Shown: positions 46,101-57,364 of the stretch, in pieces
Layout of the letters: every line of letters begins with the position of its first letter
Numbering within the stretch: the stretch's first letter is position 1
NCBI GenBank assembly: GCA_015501595.1
Contig: JADNRX010000164.1
Coordinates: 52,297-116,296, forward strand
Source of the DNA: Hymenopellis radicata
Lineage: Eukaryota; Basidiomycota; Agaricomycetes; Agaricales; Physalacriaceae
Direction of reading: 5' to 3'
DNA: 64,000 nucleotides
Made by a program: the position numbers and the translations under genes
Notes under the pieces: generated by a model
What the model saw: the letters and a program-made list of their open reading frames with translations, nothing else
Told to the model about the DNA's origin: nothing
Database searches by the model: none

Positions 46101-47393
46101 GGATTGAATCCATCCATTCCCAGGCCAAATAAAAGTCTCAGTTCATCTCCAAGCGCGGAGCCCATGAACGAGCGTATTCCATCCTGATCCTTCCAGTCCC
46201 ACCAGAACGGTGACTGCCAAATGTCATCCATGATATTCTCCTTCTGACATCGTTTGTACGCCTCTAGATGTTCCTCCATCCCGGGTACAGCCAGTAATCG
46301 GGCCAACCAATCTTTGAAGGAGCGATGATCGTACTTCAAGATGGGACTAGTGACCGTCCGTTGTTTTACTTCACGTTCCTTCCAGAGCGGCGCTCCACAC
46401 ATTCGCGATCCCGGGGTGTCCTGGTGCATGCATGTAGGCGGGTCGTTCGGTGCACGAGGAAGAGGATATAGCCTACAGCAATCCGGACAGCATAGGAACG
46501 TGCTAGTTTCCGGTTGTAACCGATAATCGGAGACGAGTGTGGAAGGATCTTTGGGTAGTTGAGCAGCGTCCGCATGGTCAGCCTTCAGAGCTTCATTGTA
46601 ACCAGTTGTGAGGAGCCTTATAGCACGGATCGGCATGTTGAAAAAGTACCGGACGATAAGTAGTGCAAAGGAGAAGATGCGAACAGGGTCTGGACGTGGT
46701 GGATAGGGAAGAAAGTACTTGTCTAAGCAAAATGAGAATTTGAGCGAAAAACATGTCTTAAACAACACACCAGAGTTGAACGTATGCGCCGATGTCTGAT
46801 AAACACGCCGCCATTCTGACTCCTTGACGGCGCCCATTTTCAGTAGTAGATTCGTAACTCGGGATTTCAAGACATCCACTGTAGCGCCGGACGCTTCTAA
46901 GTGATGCAAGGCTAGCAATGCCTCATATAGCCGCCCCTCGATCTCCAGAAAGTCCCGATTACAAGGATCCTCAATCACCAGGCCGAAAAAAGTCCTGCTC
47001 CTCATCGTCTAAGCGTCTAATGCCACGATAAGAAAAGGGTGGGGCATCTGCTGTTCCAGCATTGACAAAGGTCAGACGCCACTCAACCACTGTCTCCAGC
47101 CGTTGTTGAATACCGTCCACACGAGACTCTAAGCCCGTACCAATGGCAGGGTCAGCCATATGGGAAAAGGAGACGGTTGGGACATTGGAAGACTGCATGG
47201 ATGGCGCGCTATTAGCCCTTTCACCGTCCAACCTCTTCTGGACAGTTTGGTGGTCCTGGTATGAGCTACGTGGAAGGAGACATCCGTGTTTCCAGTCGCC
47301 TGTAATCGGATCCTGATAGGTCAAAGACGCGCAATATGTCTCACATTGGCAGTGAGATACGCGCTTTCCCCGCTTTGGTTTCTCATCCATCAT
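43105..47393 (-). CDS. Tnp2-like DDE transposase, about 1330 aa, 7 exons, one frameshift
   Basis: Seven minus-strand exons fit together: 47393-46771, 46722-46076, 46028-45213, 45165-44698, 44649-44121, 44064-43430 and 43380-43105. The introns are 47-56 bp, GT..AG. The total is 3994 nt, one more than a multiple of three. The extra base sits in a T6 run (plus-strand A6 near 46985), where EEQDFF must become FFGLVIEDP. The family is recognised by LLFGLGMDGFNPFQSKE (first catalytic Asp), YLVCLNLPPHLRYLPENIYL, VGVIPGHPS, LLVDDFLEFWQGVFF, DMLAARQVGGFSS, VVPDEMHFGPLGMFQEHCR and FERMNYTMQMTNTNKHHGE. These are typical of basidiomycete Tnp2-like (CACTA-related) transposases. The last exon encodes a D-rich stretch between basic clusters (KKRR, RKRRR, RRSKR), likely nuclear localisation signals. 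Element ends were not found. Confidence 0.82.
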
Positions 47394-48899
47394 TCTAGTA
47401 GCCTGTATAACGAGATAGGATTAAGAAACTAATAAACAACAATGCGACGCACCTGTACTGAATTGCTCTAGACAAGCAAGCAACACGTCACAGGGTCGGA
47501 TTTGGATTCGGAGTCAGGTAAATTATACCTGAGGCCCTTAGGCCATCCAAAATGTGAGCCAAAGAATCCGGATCACATGCCTTGCTTGTACAAAATCCTT
47601 GAAACTCGCTGCCGCAGCCTCTTAGAGATAACGGTGTTGTCGAAGCCTAAAATATTTGTATTTTCAGAGGTTCAGGTGATTCAAAAGTATTATTGTGCAT
47701 GGTAGGCAAACAGGCATGTAAATACAACAAGCATGTAAATACGAAGCAGATATAGTAATCATAGATAGTGCGTACAACCTTGAAACAAGGCAAGGGTAAA
47801 TAACAGCTGCGGAACGGGGACAGCAAACATCTTGTCGACTGCGTCGTTATCACGTTGTCATCGGTGTCGTCGCATTATTGTCCTGTCATCCTAGTCCTCG
47901 TATCAGTGGCTGGTTGACACGCAAGACAATCCAGCCCTCCATGTATGCCGGTAGAGCCCCTTACCTTTCGAGATATGACACGCTATCTAAACACCGCGCC
48001 CCTCATCCCACCCAAAATGAATATGACAGTGGTAAGAAAAATGGAATAGAACGTCCCAAGTGACGTCTTCGTGCTTCCACCGAGGCGAAGTTGAATGGGA
48101 ATGGACAAGTTACGAAGACAACGTCCCACACCAGTTCCAAGTAAAGGTGTCGTCTCCTTGCTTCCACCGGCGTGAAGCCAAATGAGACAGGACGCGTCAT
48201 GACGACAACGCCCCCGAATGGCGTACACAAGGCGAGTATCATTCCAAGATCTGTTTGGAAGTGTCGGGGAGAGCTTGAAGAACGAATGGACATGGGGACT
48301 TACGACTTGAGAAAGTAGACCCTGGGTGAGCGGCGACTGGCGGGCAAGGTCATCGAAGGACATAGTCCCGAGCCTGAGTTCACGGCGGGGTTGGTCCGTG
48401 TCTATAGTCAAGATTGGGAGTCGGGCAGGCTAAGAAGGAGCAGCGGCACGAACCGTGTAAGTTGGAAGCAAAGCCCGAACTTGGCCCGAACGGCCTATTC
48501 GAGGTCTAGCAAAAGGTTTGCGTGGCGAGTCTGTACGACCGGGTCAATATGGTCGGCGGCGGCGTTCAGTCCAGAGAGGGCGGAAGGATATGCCGAAGTA
48601 GTATGGTGAAGGACGAGTCGAATTCCCGTGCAAGATGAGCATGCGAAACATGTAGAAAGAGTCGATGTCCCAAAAAGCCAGTCTAGCTGATGGGATAACT
48701 GCGCCATCGAGTTCGCCTCTTTCATCGTTGGTTTGAAGGCGCCAGAGGAACAGCAGTCATCACAGCATTTGCTCGCTGTTCGATTTCTTGAAAACCGACT
48801 GAGCGTGAATATATGATGAAAAAAAAGAGAACCCACCCAGTGCTGCTCGTCTAACGAAGTGAGTGTCTATTTCTCCTTCCCCGCTGTCTATCGCATGCA
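47394..48899. other. No firm gene; small internal duplication at 48058-48215
   Basis: A motif CGTGCTTCCACCGAGGCGAA near 48068 recurs as CTTGCTTCCACCGGCGTGAA near 48158. On the minus strand both copies encode VEARRRHL. A 113-residue minus-strand frame at 48836-48495 is not recognised. The interval may hold the 5' flank of the transposase element and the front of the LINE relic, but neither border is visible. Confidence 0.3.
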
Positions 48900-49670
48900 G
48901 CGAGACTATGCTCTGCGTGACACTTGCTCTGTCGATGGCGCTGGAATAAAAAAGTGCTGCCTGCTTTGGCAGGGCTTACACGGCGGTATTATGCGTCTGG
49001 TAGACAAGGAGAGCAGTCACTACAACAGGGGAGAGGATGTATAGGAGAAGGGGACGGCACTGTGGTGATGGTTGGTAGAAGTTGGGTGGAAGACTCAGAG
49101 AGAAGCTCCGAACAGCGATCAAGTGCTGCTCGGATCGCCGGTCCCGTCATCCGGCCCTTGTCGAACGCCGTACATAATCAACATCTTTGCCCTGCGGACG
49201 CTGATAGAACAGGCCCGGTCGAGGGACAAAACATTATATGTTGAGTTCCTAGAGATTTCTAACGTGTTCGCTGGAATGAACCATGCCTCGCTCTGGCTCA
49301 AACTCGCAGACGCTGGGTTGCCTGGAATATACTGGGTACGCACAGTGCTGTACGCGAAAATGATATATGTTGTGAAGGTCCGCGGCGGGATCTCTGAGGA
49401 TTATAAGTCCTTGTATGGTGTCCTCATGGGCGATCCCGTGTCGCCGACCTTGTGGAACATCTTCCTCTGTACTTTCCAACTACCGGACAGACCAGATGAC
49501 GCGTGTCTGCGGGGCGTTCATGTATCTCACCTCGAACATGCCGACAACTTGGTTATTATTTCCGAATCCCGCGCTGGTCTACAGGCTCATCTCGATGTTC
49601 TCGATGTTCTCGCGTGCTGGTGTTGCGCAAATTTCCTTCAGGGTGAAAACGTTGCAACCGAGTCGTAAGA
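48900..49670 (+). pseudogene. LINE-type reverse transcriptase relic
   Basis: The plus-strand frame from about 49072 to 49668 carries the basidiomycete non-LTR RT signature: RTLIEQARSRDKTLYVEFLE, SLWLKLADAGLPGIYWVRTV, SLYGVLMGDPVSPTLWNIFL, CTFQLPDRPDDACLRGVHVS, and LEHADNLVIISESRAGLQAH. In this family motif A has an Asp in FLDIS and motif C has HADD. Here motif A has FLEIS (Asp to Glu) and motif C has HADN (Asp to Asn), so two of the metal-binding aspartates are lost. No endonuclease domain lies upstream and the frame ends soon after the thumb region. It is therefore an inactive fragment or, less likely, a domesticated RT-derived protein. Confidence 0.75.
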
Positions 49671-49732
49671 GACTGCTTGAAAGAACTTGGCTACTATGCA
49701 TTGTGCATGAATATCTATACCCCTTGGCCTGT

Positions 49733-50821
49733 CTACTGATTCATGCCACTACGGCCTGAGTTTATACGGACAACTACAGGTTTCAGAAATATGACGCCAC
49801 ATGTATCTCGCAAACCTAGCTCGTACATACAGATAATCCCGTCCTCCGGATACTCATTGTTATCTATGTTTTCCATGATTAAGGATGAAAAGTCCTGGTC
49901 GAATTCCTCCATCAAAGAGACCTCAAAGTGCTGACTTTGGTCCACAACTGCCAGCTCAAGTTGAGATTCCAGGTGGTCCTCGTACATGGCCCGATCCAGT
50001 TGAATTGCTGCACGTGCAAGATATTGAATTCGATTAGCATAGGTGTCTCGCAGTGCGAGTAAATGGCTCTCATCACTCTCGCCAAAGGCGCCCAGAAATG
50101 AAAGGACAGGAGCCAAGTCGCGGATGATTACGTCCACGGCAAAGGATACAACCGCCTCTGGATCCTTGTATTTGGATTGCGCGCGCGTTAGAGCGCGCCA
50201 GCGTGCGGCAACCCGTGGATCATCTGATTATAAGCGTAGAACAAATTGTAAGCTTATGGGACGTACTAGTAGCGTAGATATCGCCACTCAGCTTTCCCAA
50301 TGCCGTGCTTAGCTTTGGCCGCATACTCCATGCCATGATAATACCGGCACATATACGTAGCAGGCTCTCCTGAATAGCGAAGCCTCGAAGAACGTCTAGT
50401 ACGTCAGGGTGATCCTTCATACGTCGGAGGAGCGCCTCAAGGCGCTGCCCCAGTAGATCAGGTTTGCGACTGCTACTGACGTGTTGGACAGAGGAGAATG
50501 TGAATTTATCGATCATGGATGCGGAAAGTTGGTAGACCTCCTGATTCAACTGAATGACCAAGTCCTTGATATCTTGGTCCGATACAGAAGAGCTCAATGT
50601 CAAAAAAGCTCTTGCTTCTTCCAATTCAGCAAGTCGATATCGAAGGAGTTGGTCAAGATGCGTACGCGCTGTGCGTTCTGAGTGGAGCTCTTCAGGCAAG
50701 ATTCCGAGAAATCAGTTGAGTCGCAATAGATTTAATGAAATGCTCTCTTACCCGTTTGTAGGTTACTGATAAGATCCTCAAGTGGATGGGTCCGACAACT
50801 TGATTGATCCTCTAGTATCCG
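49733..50821 (-). CDS. Uncharacterised Agaricomycete protein (3' three exons)
   Basis: Minus-strand exons 50821-50752, 50689-50267 and 50223-49733 (introns 62 and 43 bp) join in frame and end at a stop at 49733-49735. The product starts with a helical, coiled-coil-like segment (EDLISNLQTELHSERTARTH, RLAELEEARAFLTL). It then has the helical region IKDLVIQLNQEVYQLSASMI seen in many mushroom hypothetical proteins that follow a coiled coil, then a mixed helical C-terminus. No catalytic motif is recognised. The acceptor at 50822-50823 shows that more coding sequence lies upstream; an exon ending ATCATGAACCAG at about 50869 would fit and may hold the start. The first exons beyond that are not resolved. 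Confidence 0.6.
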
Positions 50822-51677
50822 CTAGACCAAGAATCAATTGGAGAAGCTTTGGATTCCTGCAGCTCATACCTGGTTCATGATATCAGAATGAAAGTTTCTG
50901 AACAATGAAAGAAACTCCGCTTACATAATTTACAGGAACCCGGTCCGTTCCTCCAACCAACATCGCCACGTTCCTCTTCAACATTAGAGCCTATCTTGGA
51001 AATACCTGAAATCTATGACACCGATCAGACTACCACTACCATCGAAATAACCGCAGACACTTATGAAGGGGTCCAAGTTCTTCCAGCGCGTACTAGTGAA
51101 AAGTGTAGTGTCTTGCGGAATGAAAGTCTAGAGGAGTTATGAGCTTCATTACCCTGAGTTGGAAAACGGACTTACCAGCGATCATCTGAATCCGGCAGGT
51201 TGACACCTACCAAGTTACCTTCCTTCCACCATCACGTTTATCCTGAAATGACATTGCTCGTATCAGCGACGCGTCGCGGCTTCGGTGTCTCTGGATTGGG
51301 CAATTCGACTCCTTTTGTGGTTCAAAATATGAAGAACGGAGCCGTGGCATCAAATGCGCTCGCATTCCTCGCTTCTCACTGCGATAATAACGACGGATTC
51401 TGGGAACTTAGTAACGCCACACTTGGAACACAACCCTGTGAAGTCTGCGCGACTTCACAAGGCTACGACATCAAGAACTCTTGGACATGCACCATGGGCA
51501 CTTTCTCTGCCTATGCCGACAATACTATGCTCTTGGGTTCGTTGATTCGAGCCTTATAAGGTTCGTGCCTCAAATATTCTTTGGATCATTTCACGGAGCC
51601 AACCAATCTGTAGTTCAGATCGACGGTGACTTCACGGTCATATATTCATCCTGTATCCTCGCGCTCCATTTTCCCGT
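50822..51677. other. Probable 5' end of the gene at 49733 and unassigned DNA
   Basis: 50870-51010 may contain the first exons of the minus-strand gene, but I could not fix them. The 119-residue plus-strand frame at 51200-51559 has several Cys and no family resemblance, and is not called. Nothing else is seen. Confidence 0.3.
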
Positions 51678-52465
51678 TTAGATTTCCCGACTGACGCCTT
51701 GTGCAACTTGTCCGGGATAGGGATCCGCACCGTAACCGTACAATACGGCTTACGGTTACGGGTTGTACGGGTACCCGTACCGTCCCGTATGCCTTGGTGA
51801 CACGCCCCCATACGGTTACGGGACCGGTACGGGTTACGGGTGGCAGGTGCCCGTACCAGTGTGGCGTCGCCAGATCATGCCCCACAGCGTGCTGTAGCCA
51901 TTCCACGTACCTCTCTTGGCCTCAGATCGCTACCCCAACTAATCCTCATTGTCTGGATGGCGTACCACGGCCTCCAGAGTCCAATCCCCCACCCGTATGA
52001 ACGCCGTAACGGTTACCTGTAACCGTACCGTAAGTGGTCTTGAAGGCATCTTTACGGTTACGGGTCCGGGACGGCTTCAGACCGTAATGCACCGTAAAGC
52101 ATACGGCCGTAACCGTATACGGTTACGGTTCGGATCCCTAGTCCGGGACTGACACGGTGACACCACGTTCTTGACGAGCTGAGCGTCGTACGCTTTGGTA
52201 GGATGATAGTCGGAATGCCCTTGTAGCCGAGGACGAAGTATGTCAGCTTGATTTCGAGTTCTTCTCCAGGCTGACTGCTGGCCAGCTCTCCTCCCTTCTT
52301 ACCATAGAACTCAGTGATATATCTGCGCTTCATCGTTGACCAACTCATCTGAAAGGCTGGGTCGACCACCGTCAAGTCGTGAGGCTTCGTGAGGCTTTTC
52401 CACGGGCAAGTCTTCATCTTCTTGTGATGGCGATGAAAAAATGCTGACCATTGACAGGTTTTCAA
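51678..52465 (-). pseudogene. Unidentified coding sequence split by hAT-like element 3
   Basis: On the minus strand a protein-like frame runs from about 52465 (DLTVVDPAFQMSWSTMKRRY, ITEFYGKKGGELASSQPGEE, LEIKLTYFVLGYKGIPTIIL) and is entered by the element at 52140. Ignoring the element and one target copy, the frame goes on for about a dozen codons to TAA at 51678-51680. Family unknown. The ATG at 52465 may not be the true start. The element replaces the natural end, so an unrepaired reading adds foreign residues. Confidence 0.4.
51718..52140. mobile_element. hAT-type non-autonomous element 3 (423 bp)
   Basis: Terminal inverted repeats of 23 bp with one mismatch start TAGGGATCCG at 51718 and end CGGATCCCTA at 52140. 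They are flanked by a perfect 8-bp duplication GTCCGGGA (51710-51717 and 52141-52148). Subterminal regions are packed with CCGTAAC/GTTACGG and GTACGGG-type motifs in both orientations. The core (51900-51990) is unique sequence. Non-coding. It meets the hAT criteria (8-bp duplication, TAGGG end) and is short enough to be a MITE. Confidence 0.9.
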
Positions 52466-54012
52466 TGCCGCGTGAAGACCGTGAATCTGAGTAAGCCCTC
52501 GACTGCTCTTGTTGCCTGTTCCATTGATTCAGTCATATTATATCAGGACACGGAAAATGACTGAACTGCGAGGTACGCCGTTTTGTTAGCATCATGTTGA
52601 TGCTGTTACTACTGCGAGTTGACCTGTAAGGCAAGAATCCAGTAGATTCGAATGGTAGGCATTCTTGTCTTAATTTGAGCGGACTCTTACTTAATAATAA
52701 CAGTGTTATTGACGTCGCCACGTCAGTTATCTTCGACTTGGAGAATGCTACGTTTTCGGAGAGATTTCGTGTCTCTTGCCTTGGGCTCAGCTTGGTGATT
52801 GACTCCTTCGGGTGTATTTGGCTGACTTTCTTTGCTCGTTCTGGCTGTCACCGATGGCCCAGCAGGATTTCCGGGCTGCTGATCATCTCCATCCGTGAAG
52901 GAACCGCTGATAACAGCGTAGCATTAGCTGGACGCGTAGGACTACTTGACCACAAATTGGAATGTTGATGCCAACGGATCGTCCACAGGATCTTCCTTCT
53001 CAGGCTCTAGTGCCAGATCCAGAAACAGAATTATTTGCCTATTCACCTTGAACTGGGCCGTCTGCGGGGAGTTCCACAATCCAGAAGTTGCAAACAGGAT
53101 GACTGGTCAAATTCGAACTTGAACATCTCTTCCTCACCTCATTACCTGCATTTGATGTCATCAAAATGACTCCGAGGGTCAGATCTTTCCTCATCTCGAA
53201 GATTCACATCTGATAGGGACGCTCCGAAGGCTCAGCCTCCTCCACAATTACTAGTGGTTCACTCTGAGGTATCCAACGCGACGGCACGTGAAGTCGCCCG
53301 CCTGAGCTTGGGCCGTCGCTTGCCTTCAGCGGGGCATCTGCTGTAGGAACGGTAGACACAGGTTTCTTCGCTGTTGGCCAGACACTGATCAGACCAGACA
53401 GACTATCAGAAATCTCCGAGATACTCCGCTGGCCCGACATCTGTTTCTCGCGCGCGACCAGTTCAACTCACTTTCAAAATCAATTAGTGCATCTGGGGCG
53501 GAAGCGCTCTCCAGCTGGATAATGGGCATGCAGGTCATAAGAAGTCGGTGTGTTTCGCGGTTCAGACTGAATACTCAGTCCCAGTCGACTTTGAATTTCC
53601 CTAATCGAAAGCGCCAGGGAAGACCTCGTCGCGCAAAATCTCCATATTCATCGCCGGCGGCTAGTTCAGACTCACATTGTCCAAAACCACATGTAAGTCA
53701 TTAGTACACAGAGCCTGAATAATATTCTTATCCTTAAGCAACACAGCACGCAGATTTTAGAACGGTCAGTGATCTGCAAATCCGATAACCACCTAACGAA
53801 TCATCAATAGCAGGCTCTGACGACATGTCAGAAGGCGCTAGCCCGTTCGATGATGGTGATAACGACGGATTATCTTAACTCTCTGCCTTTACTTCTGCGA
53901 CCACGACGCGATGCTTGGCTCCTGACGCAGACGAATGCGTCGACTGCCGTTATCAGGACTCTGCCAAACCGGTGCACGTATTACTCGATCACCACCACTA
54001 CGGACGAGGATA
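52466..54012. other. Exon-like pieces of unknown genes
   Basis: A minus-strand frame at 53440-53204 (MSGQRSISEISDSLSGLISV, then a Pro/Ser-rich stretch) looks like an exon of a disordered protein. Introns (an AG at 53441, a GT near 53700) may connect it to other pieces. No domain is recognised. 52500-53190 is without a supportable gene. Confidence 0.3.
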
Positions 54013-54020
54013 ACCGTATC

Positions 54021-55175
54021 TAGTGAATAGCCCGGGTCGGAGCACCCGGTCCGGGTCACGGATGCGGGTGTGCCAGGGTCCGGGTAGGGGTCTCGGTCCG
54101 AGAACCCGCTCTGACCCGCGTCACCCTTTGTTACCCGTGCCGTAGTCCAGTCGGACGACATGTCATAATTGAATTAGAGTATATATATTTTTAGGTAATT
54201 TATCGAATTTATTTGGGCTCAAACGAGCCCAAAGTCGTCGAGAAACGACGTGGCGAAAGAATTTCTGTGATCGCCGAGCTGGCCGATCGTCCCGGCAGTT
54301 GCCGGATAACGATCGATCCGCTCAGATCTCGCTGCTCTCCTTCTTACCACCACAGCACGACCTTCGTGTCGTGCTCGTCGGCCCCAGAAAATTTTCTGGG
54401 GCTCACTGAACTTGTTTTCATATTCTCCTTCGCTCTCTGGGCGCGGTTTGGCTTTGCGCCGGCCGCTGCGCCCTCGGACATGGGGGCGCATTCTGGTGTT
54501 CGTCTTCGCGACGACACCAATCCGACGACCCTCCGCGACGTGTAAGCCCTCGGGACGAGGCCACCATTCTATTGGAGAGCGAGCGCGAGCTCGTAGTGGT
54601 ACTCGTCTACACGACGGCACCACTCTCACGGCACTCATCTACACGACGGCGCCGTTTTAACTAGGACACACGGCACCCAAGCCCTCAGGACGGAGGCCAC
54701 CTTATCGCTGGACAGCGAGCGCCGCGGCGATGTGATGGATCTGCGGGCTGGACGGCGTCGCGGACGCATCCAGCCCAAAAACGGTGCGCATTTATCTATC
54801 CGTTATATTCTAATGTTCATTTAGTTATGTTCACCACTCCCGTCCTGCATCGCCGCGCTCTCCTTGCACTCGTACCATCTTCAGGTGCTGTTCTCCCCAA
54901 TCTCCCCCACATTTTCTCCCGTACACATGTTGTGTCCCTTCCCTGTTGCTATACAACAGGGTGGGCCTCAACTGTGTGCGTTGTGTGCATCGTGCACATC
55001 GCTACCCCCTGCGCAATTGCTCGGGGGGCCGGCGGTGGGCACGAAGAGGAGTTCTGAGCTCAACCCGAGACGATTCTGGCGGGTAACCCGCACCCGCACT
55101 GCGGGACCGGGTAAGTCGAGGGTACGGGTAGGGGTTCCAACCGAAATACCCTCGGGACACCCGCGCTACTCACTA
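54021..55175. mobile_element. hAT-type non-autonomous element 2 (1155 bp)
   Basis: The left end TAGTGAATAGCCCGGGT (54021-54037) is matched by the inverted right end TAGTGAGTAGCGCGGGT (55175-55159), with two mismatches in 17. A perfect 8-bp direct duplication ACCGTATC lies at 54013-54020 and 55176-55183. Subterminal zones are crowded with CCGGGT/ACCCG and GGGTCCGGG-type motifs in both orientations. The core has GC-rich blocks, a CCCAGAAAATTTTCTGGGG palindrome (54384-54402) and direct repeats of CTACACGACGGC. No transposase is encoded; the open frames inside are GC-driven. Like element 1, the core carries a CTCAAACGAGCC block, which suggests common descent. Confidence 0.88.
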
Positions 55176-55183
55176 ACCGTATC

Positions 55184-56505
55184 GCTCAGGCGAGGCGCCT
55201 CGGTCGTTGAAGAGTCGCAAGTTCAAGGATCCCATTGGACAAATCAGTATCCTCCCGGTGGCCTGTACGACGTCTTGATCCCATCTTCGTTGCCGTACTC
55301 TTTTCCTGATTCATGTGAGAACTTTAGGGTCGTGAGCCGCACGTGTAGGGAAGTCGAGTTCTTCTAGCCCCTGCTCGAGAAGAGAGGATGAGCGTTCATT
55401 CGAGGAAATTCAACAAGGATTGTTTAACGTACATGTACGAATGTAGAGCGGAGGATCCTGAGAAAGAAAAACGACTGGAAGCGTGCACGACGTGAGAACA
55501 TGGCCGTAGGACATAGGCTGAGTGGATAAGAGGTGTATGATTCCCCCTCGGAGGAGTCGAACCTCCCAAGGCACCTCACCAGCGAGGGGGATATGGGAAG
55601 CATCATGGATGGAGGAAGTGTCATCGTGGAAGCGACCGCCATTGCTGTTGCTGCACAGCTGCCAGTGCTGAAGTAGTTGTGAAGTGGGTGGTCGAGGGAG
55701 GGTTGGCTCTGTATCTGCGATGCCTGGAAAAAATCAACAGCTGTGAAGCAGAAAACGAAGAAAACCTACTTATTATTGCGGTTATCAATAGACGAGGACA
55801 ACACGCGAATACAGGACCATCTCCTATTGGCAACACTTCTAACCATGCTGCCTCGAATGAACGTTGTCTCAATCGCGTTGCTGGTATATCTAATAGATGA
55901 GACCATTGGTGATGTCAAACGTTTTTCAGAGGACGACTATTCGGTGACGGCGGAACGACAGTGAGTACATGCTGAACCAATTGATTATGGGAGTTTGAAC
56001 ACAAGTTTGCTTCGGTGACCGGACGGCATTTGGATCGAGAAACTGCATGGCGCTGTGAGTAGGACCATGAAGGAATGACCGAGAAATAAGCGTGACCTTA
56101 CAGCCCGCAGCGCTAGAAGGCGTTAGAGAGGATCACGAGGGTCGTCTTAGAATGCTGTCAGAGGGAAGGGTGTTTGCTAGCTTAGAGAAATAGACGCAGA
56201 GGAAGACATAGTAGGGGAGAAGGGACGAGACCCGAAGGTCCTGCCATCGTTGCGGCGAAATTAGTAGGCTCACCTCTTTTCCGAATTCGACTAATGGTCT
56301 GATCAAAAGTTTTCTTTCTAAGACAGTGGCGCTTCTATATTCTAGAGTCTCTCTCCCACCTCTGTTCCCTTTCACAGGCTGATACTTATCACGCCTTTTA
56401 ATCTCTAACATAAAGATGCCTTTCAAACTATCCTTGACTGATCCCTTTGTGAAATTTATAATATAAAGCAAGTAGAAATCCAGCCTAGCTTTAATCGCCC
56501 CCTTC
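55184..56505. other. Unassigned, possible upstream exons
   Basis: A frame at 55743-55964 closing at a GTGAGTAC donor (55959) is exon-like and helical (NVVSIALLVYLIDETIGDVK) but was not connected to the RING gene. The minus-strand frame 56672-56133 is AT-rich, overlaps the first RING exon and is not called. Confidence 0.3.
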
Positions 56506-57364
56506 ATGAGCAAGTCAACCCCGTTTCGGCAAACGTTTGATGGAGCCTTGCCATCTGAGACCTTTACAGCATCATCCCAGGATTCTGAATGCAGATATAG
56601 TTCAGATGAAGCAGACAGGTTGAGGAAAGATCTTGTTAGGACAAAGCTAGTCAGTAAGCGTCTCAAGCTCATACTTCCAGTTCTTACTTAGGCCTAGACG
56701 TTGGATATGACGAGACAGCTGAAGCGGGATGCAGAGGCAAGAAGTGACGCAATGAGCAGCCAAGTCGAGGCCCTTACAAGAGCTGTCGTACATACTGAAA
56801 AGGTGCGTCAGCTCGGCAAGATATGCGCACGACTTACCTTTCTTCCAGACTCGCAATGAGCTACAACGAAGTTTGGACGAATGCGAGGAAGACCAGCGTC
56901 GCATGTATCTTGCCTTTCAAAGTCGGGATGCGCAGCGCGATGCAGAGGTTACAATTCTAAGAGACGTGTGAATTTTAATTCTGAGCTGAATGTACCCTAA
57001 CCTCCGGTGTAGAGAGTGTTGGCGCTTGAATTGCACATGGCTAGTGCTACCGAGGTTATTAAATCCCAGGAGAATTTCATGGACCAACTAAAGCATGCCG
57101 TCAACCCACTGATTCGGTGTGCTATCTGCACAGAGGACTATGGAGATAGCAAGATTCCGGTCACGTAAGCCGTTTCACTCACTTTTGTTGAGCATCTGAC
57201 GCTCAGAAGAAAATGTGACCAGAGCAATGTGTGGACACAGCTGCTGCGAGGAATGCATGAAGCGATGCAGCCAGTGTCCAATGTGTCGAAAGGATGTTTC
57301 AGATGTAGTTGTTTGTCTGGATTTCAGGAATCTCAGTGCGGCCTTGTTGAAGCCTGAGCCGTGA
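56506..57364 (+). CDS. Coiled-coil RING-finger protein, 219 aa, 5 exons
   Basis: Exons 56506-56649, 56698-56802, 56849-56965, 57013-57164 and 57223-57364 (introns 46-58 bp, GT..AG) join to 660 nt, exactly 220 codons with TGA at 57362-57364. Residues about 40-150 form a long coiled coil (RQLKRDAEARSDAMSSQVEA, TRNELQRSLDECEEDQRRMY, RVLALELHMASATEVIKSQE). A C-terminal RING follows: CAIC, CGH, CCEEC and CPMC, with the intron between the second and third cysteine pairs. Loops are of normal length except the last, which is short. It is probably an E3 ubiquitin ligase that dimerises through its coil; substrate unknown. The ATG at 56506 is the first in the exon frame; an upstream exon cannot be excluded. 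Confidence 0.75.

Noticed and set aside
43073..47800. CACTA-type terminal inverted repeats around the Tnp2-like gene
   Set aside because: CACTACC occurs on the left, but no inverted partner or 2-3 bp duplication could be matched on the right.
54219..54638. A 139-residue minus-strand protein
   Set aside because: It lies wholly inside hAT-like element 2, is Arg-rich because of GC content, and matches nothing.
55743..55964. First exon of the RING gene at 56506
   Set aside because: It is exon-like with a good donor, but I could not find intermediate exons that keep the frame over the 540-bp gap.
56133..56672. A 179-residue minus-strand gene
   Set aside because: It overlaps a well-supported spliced RING gene, is AT-rich and has no family resemblance.
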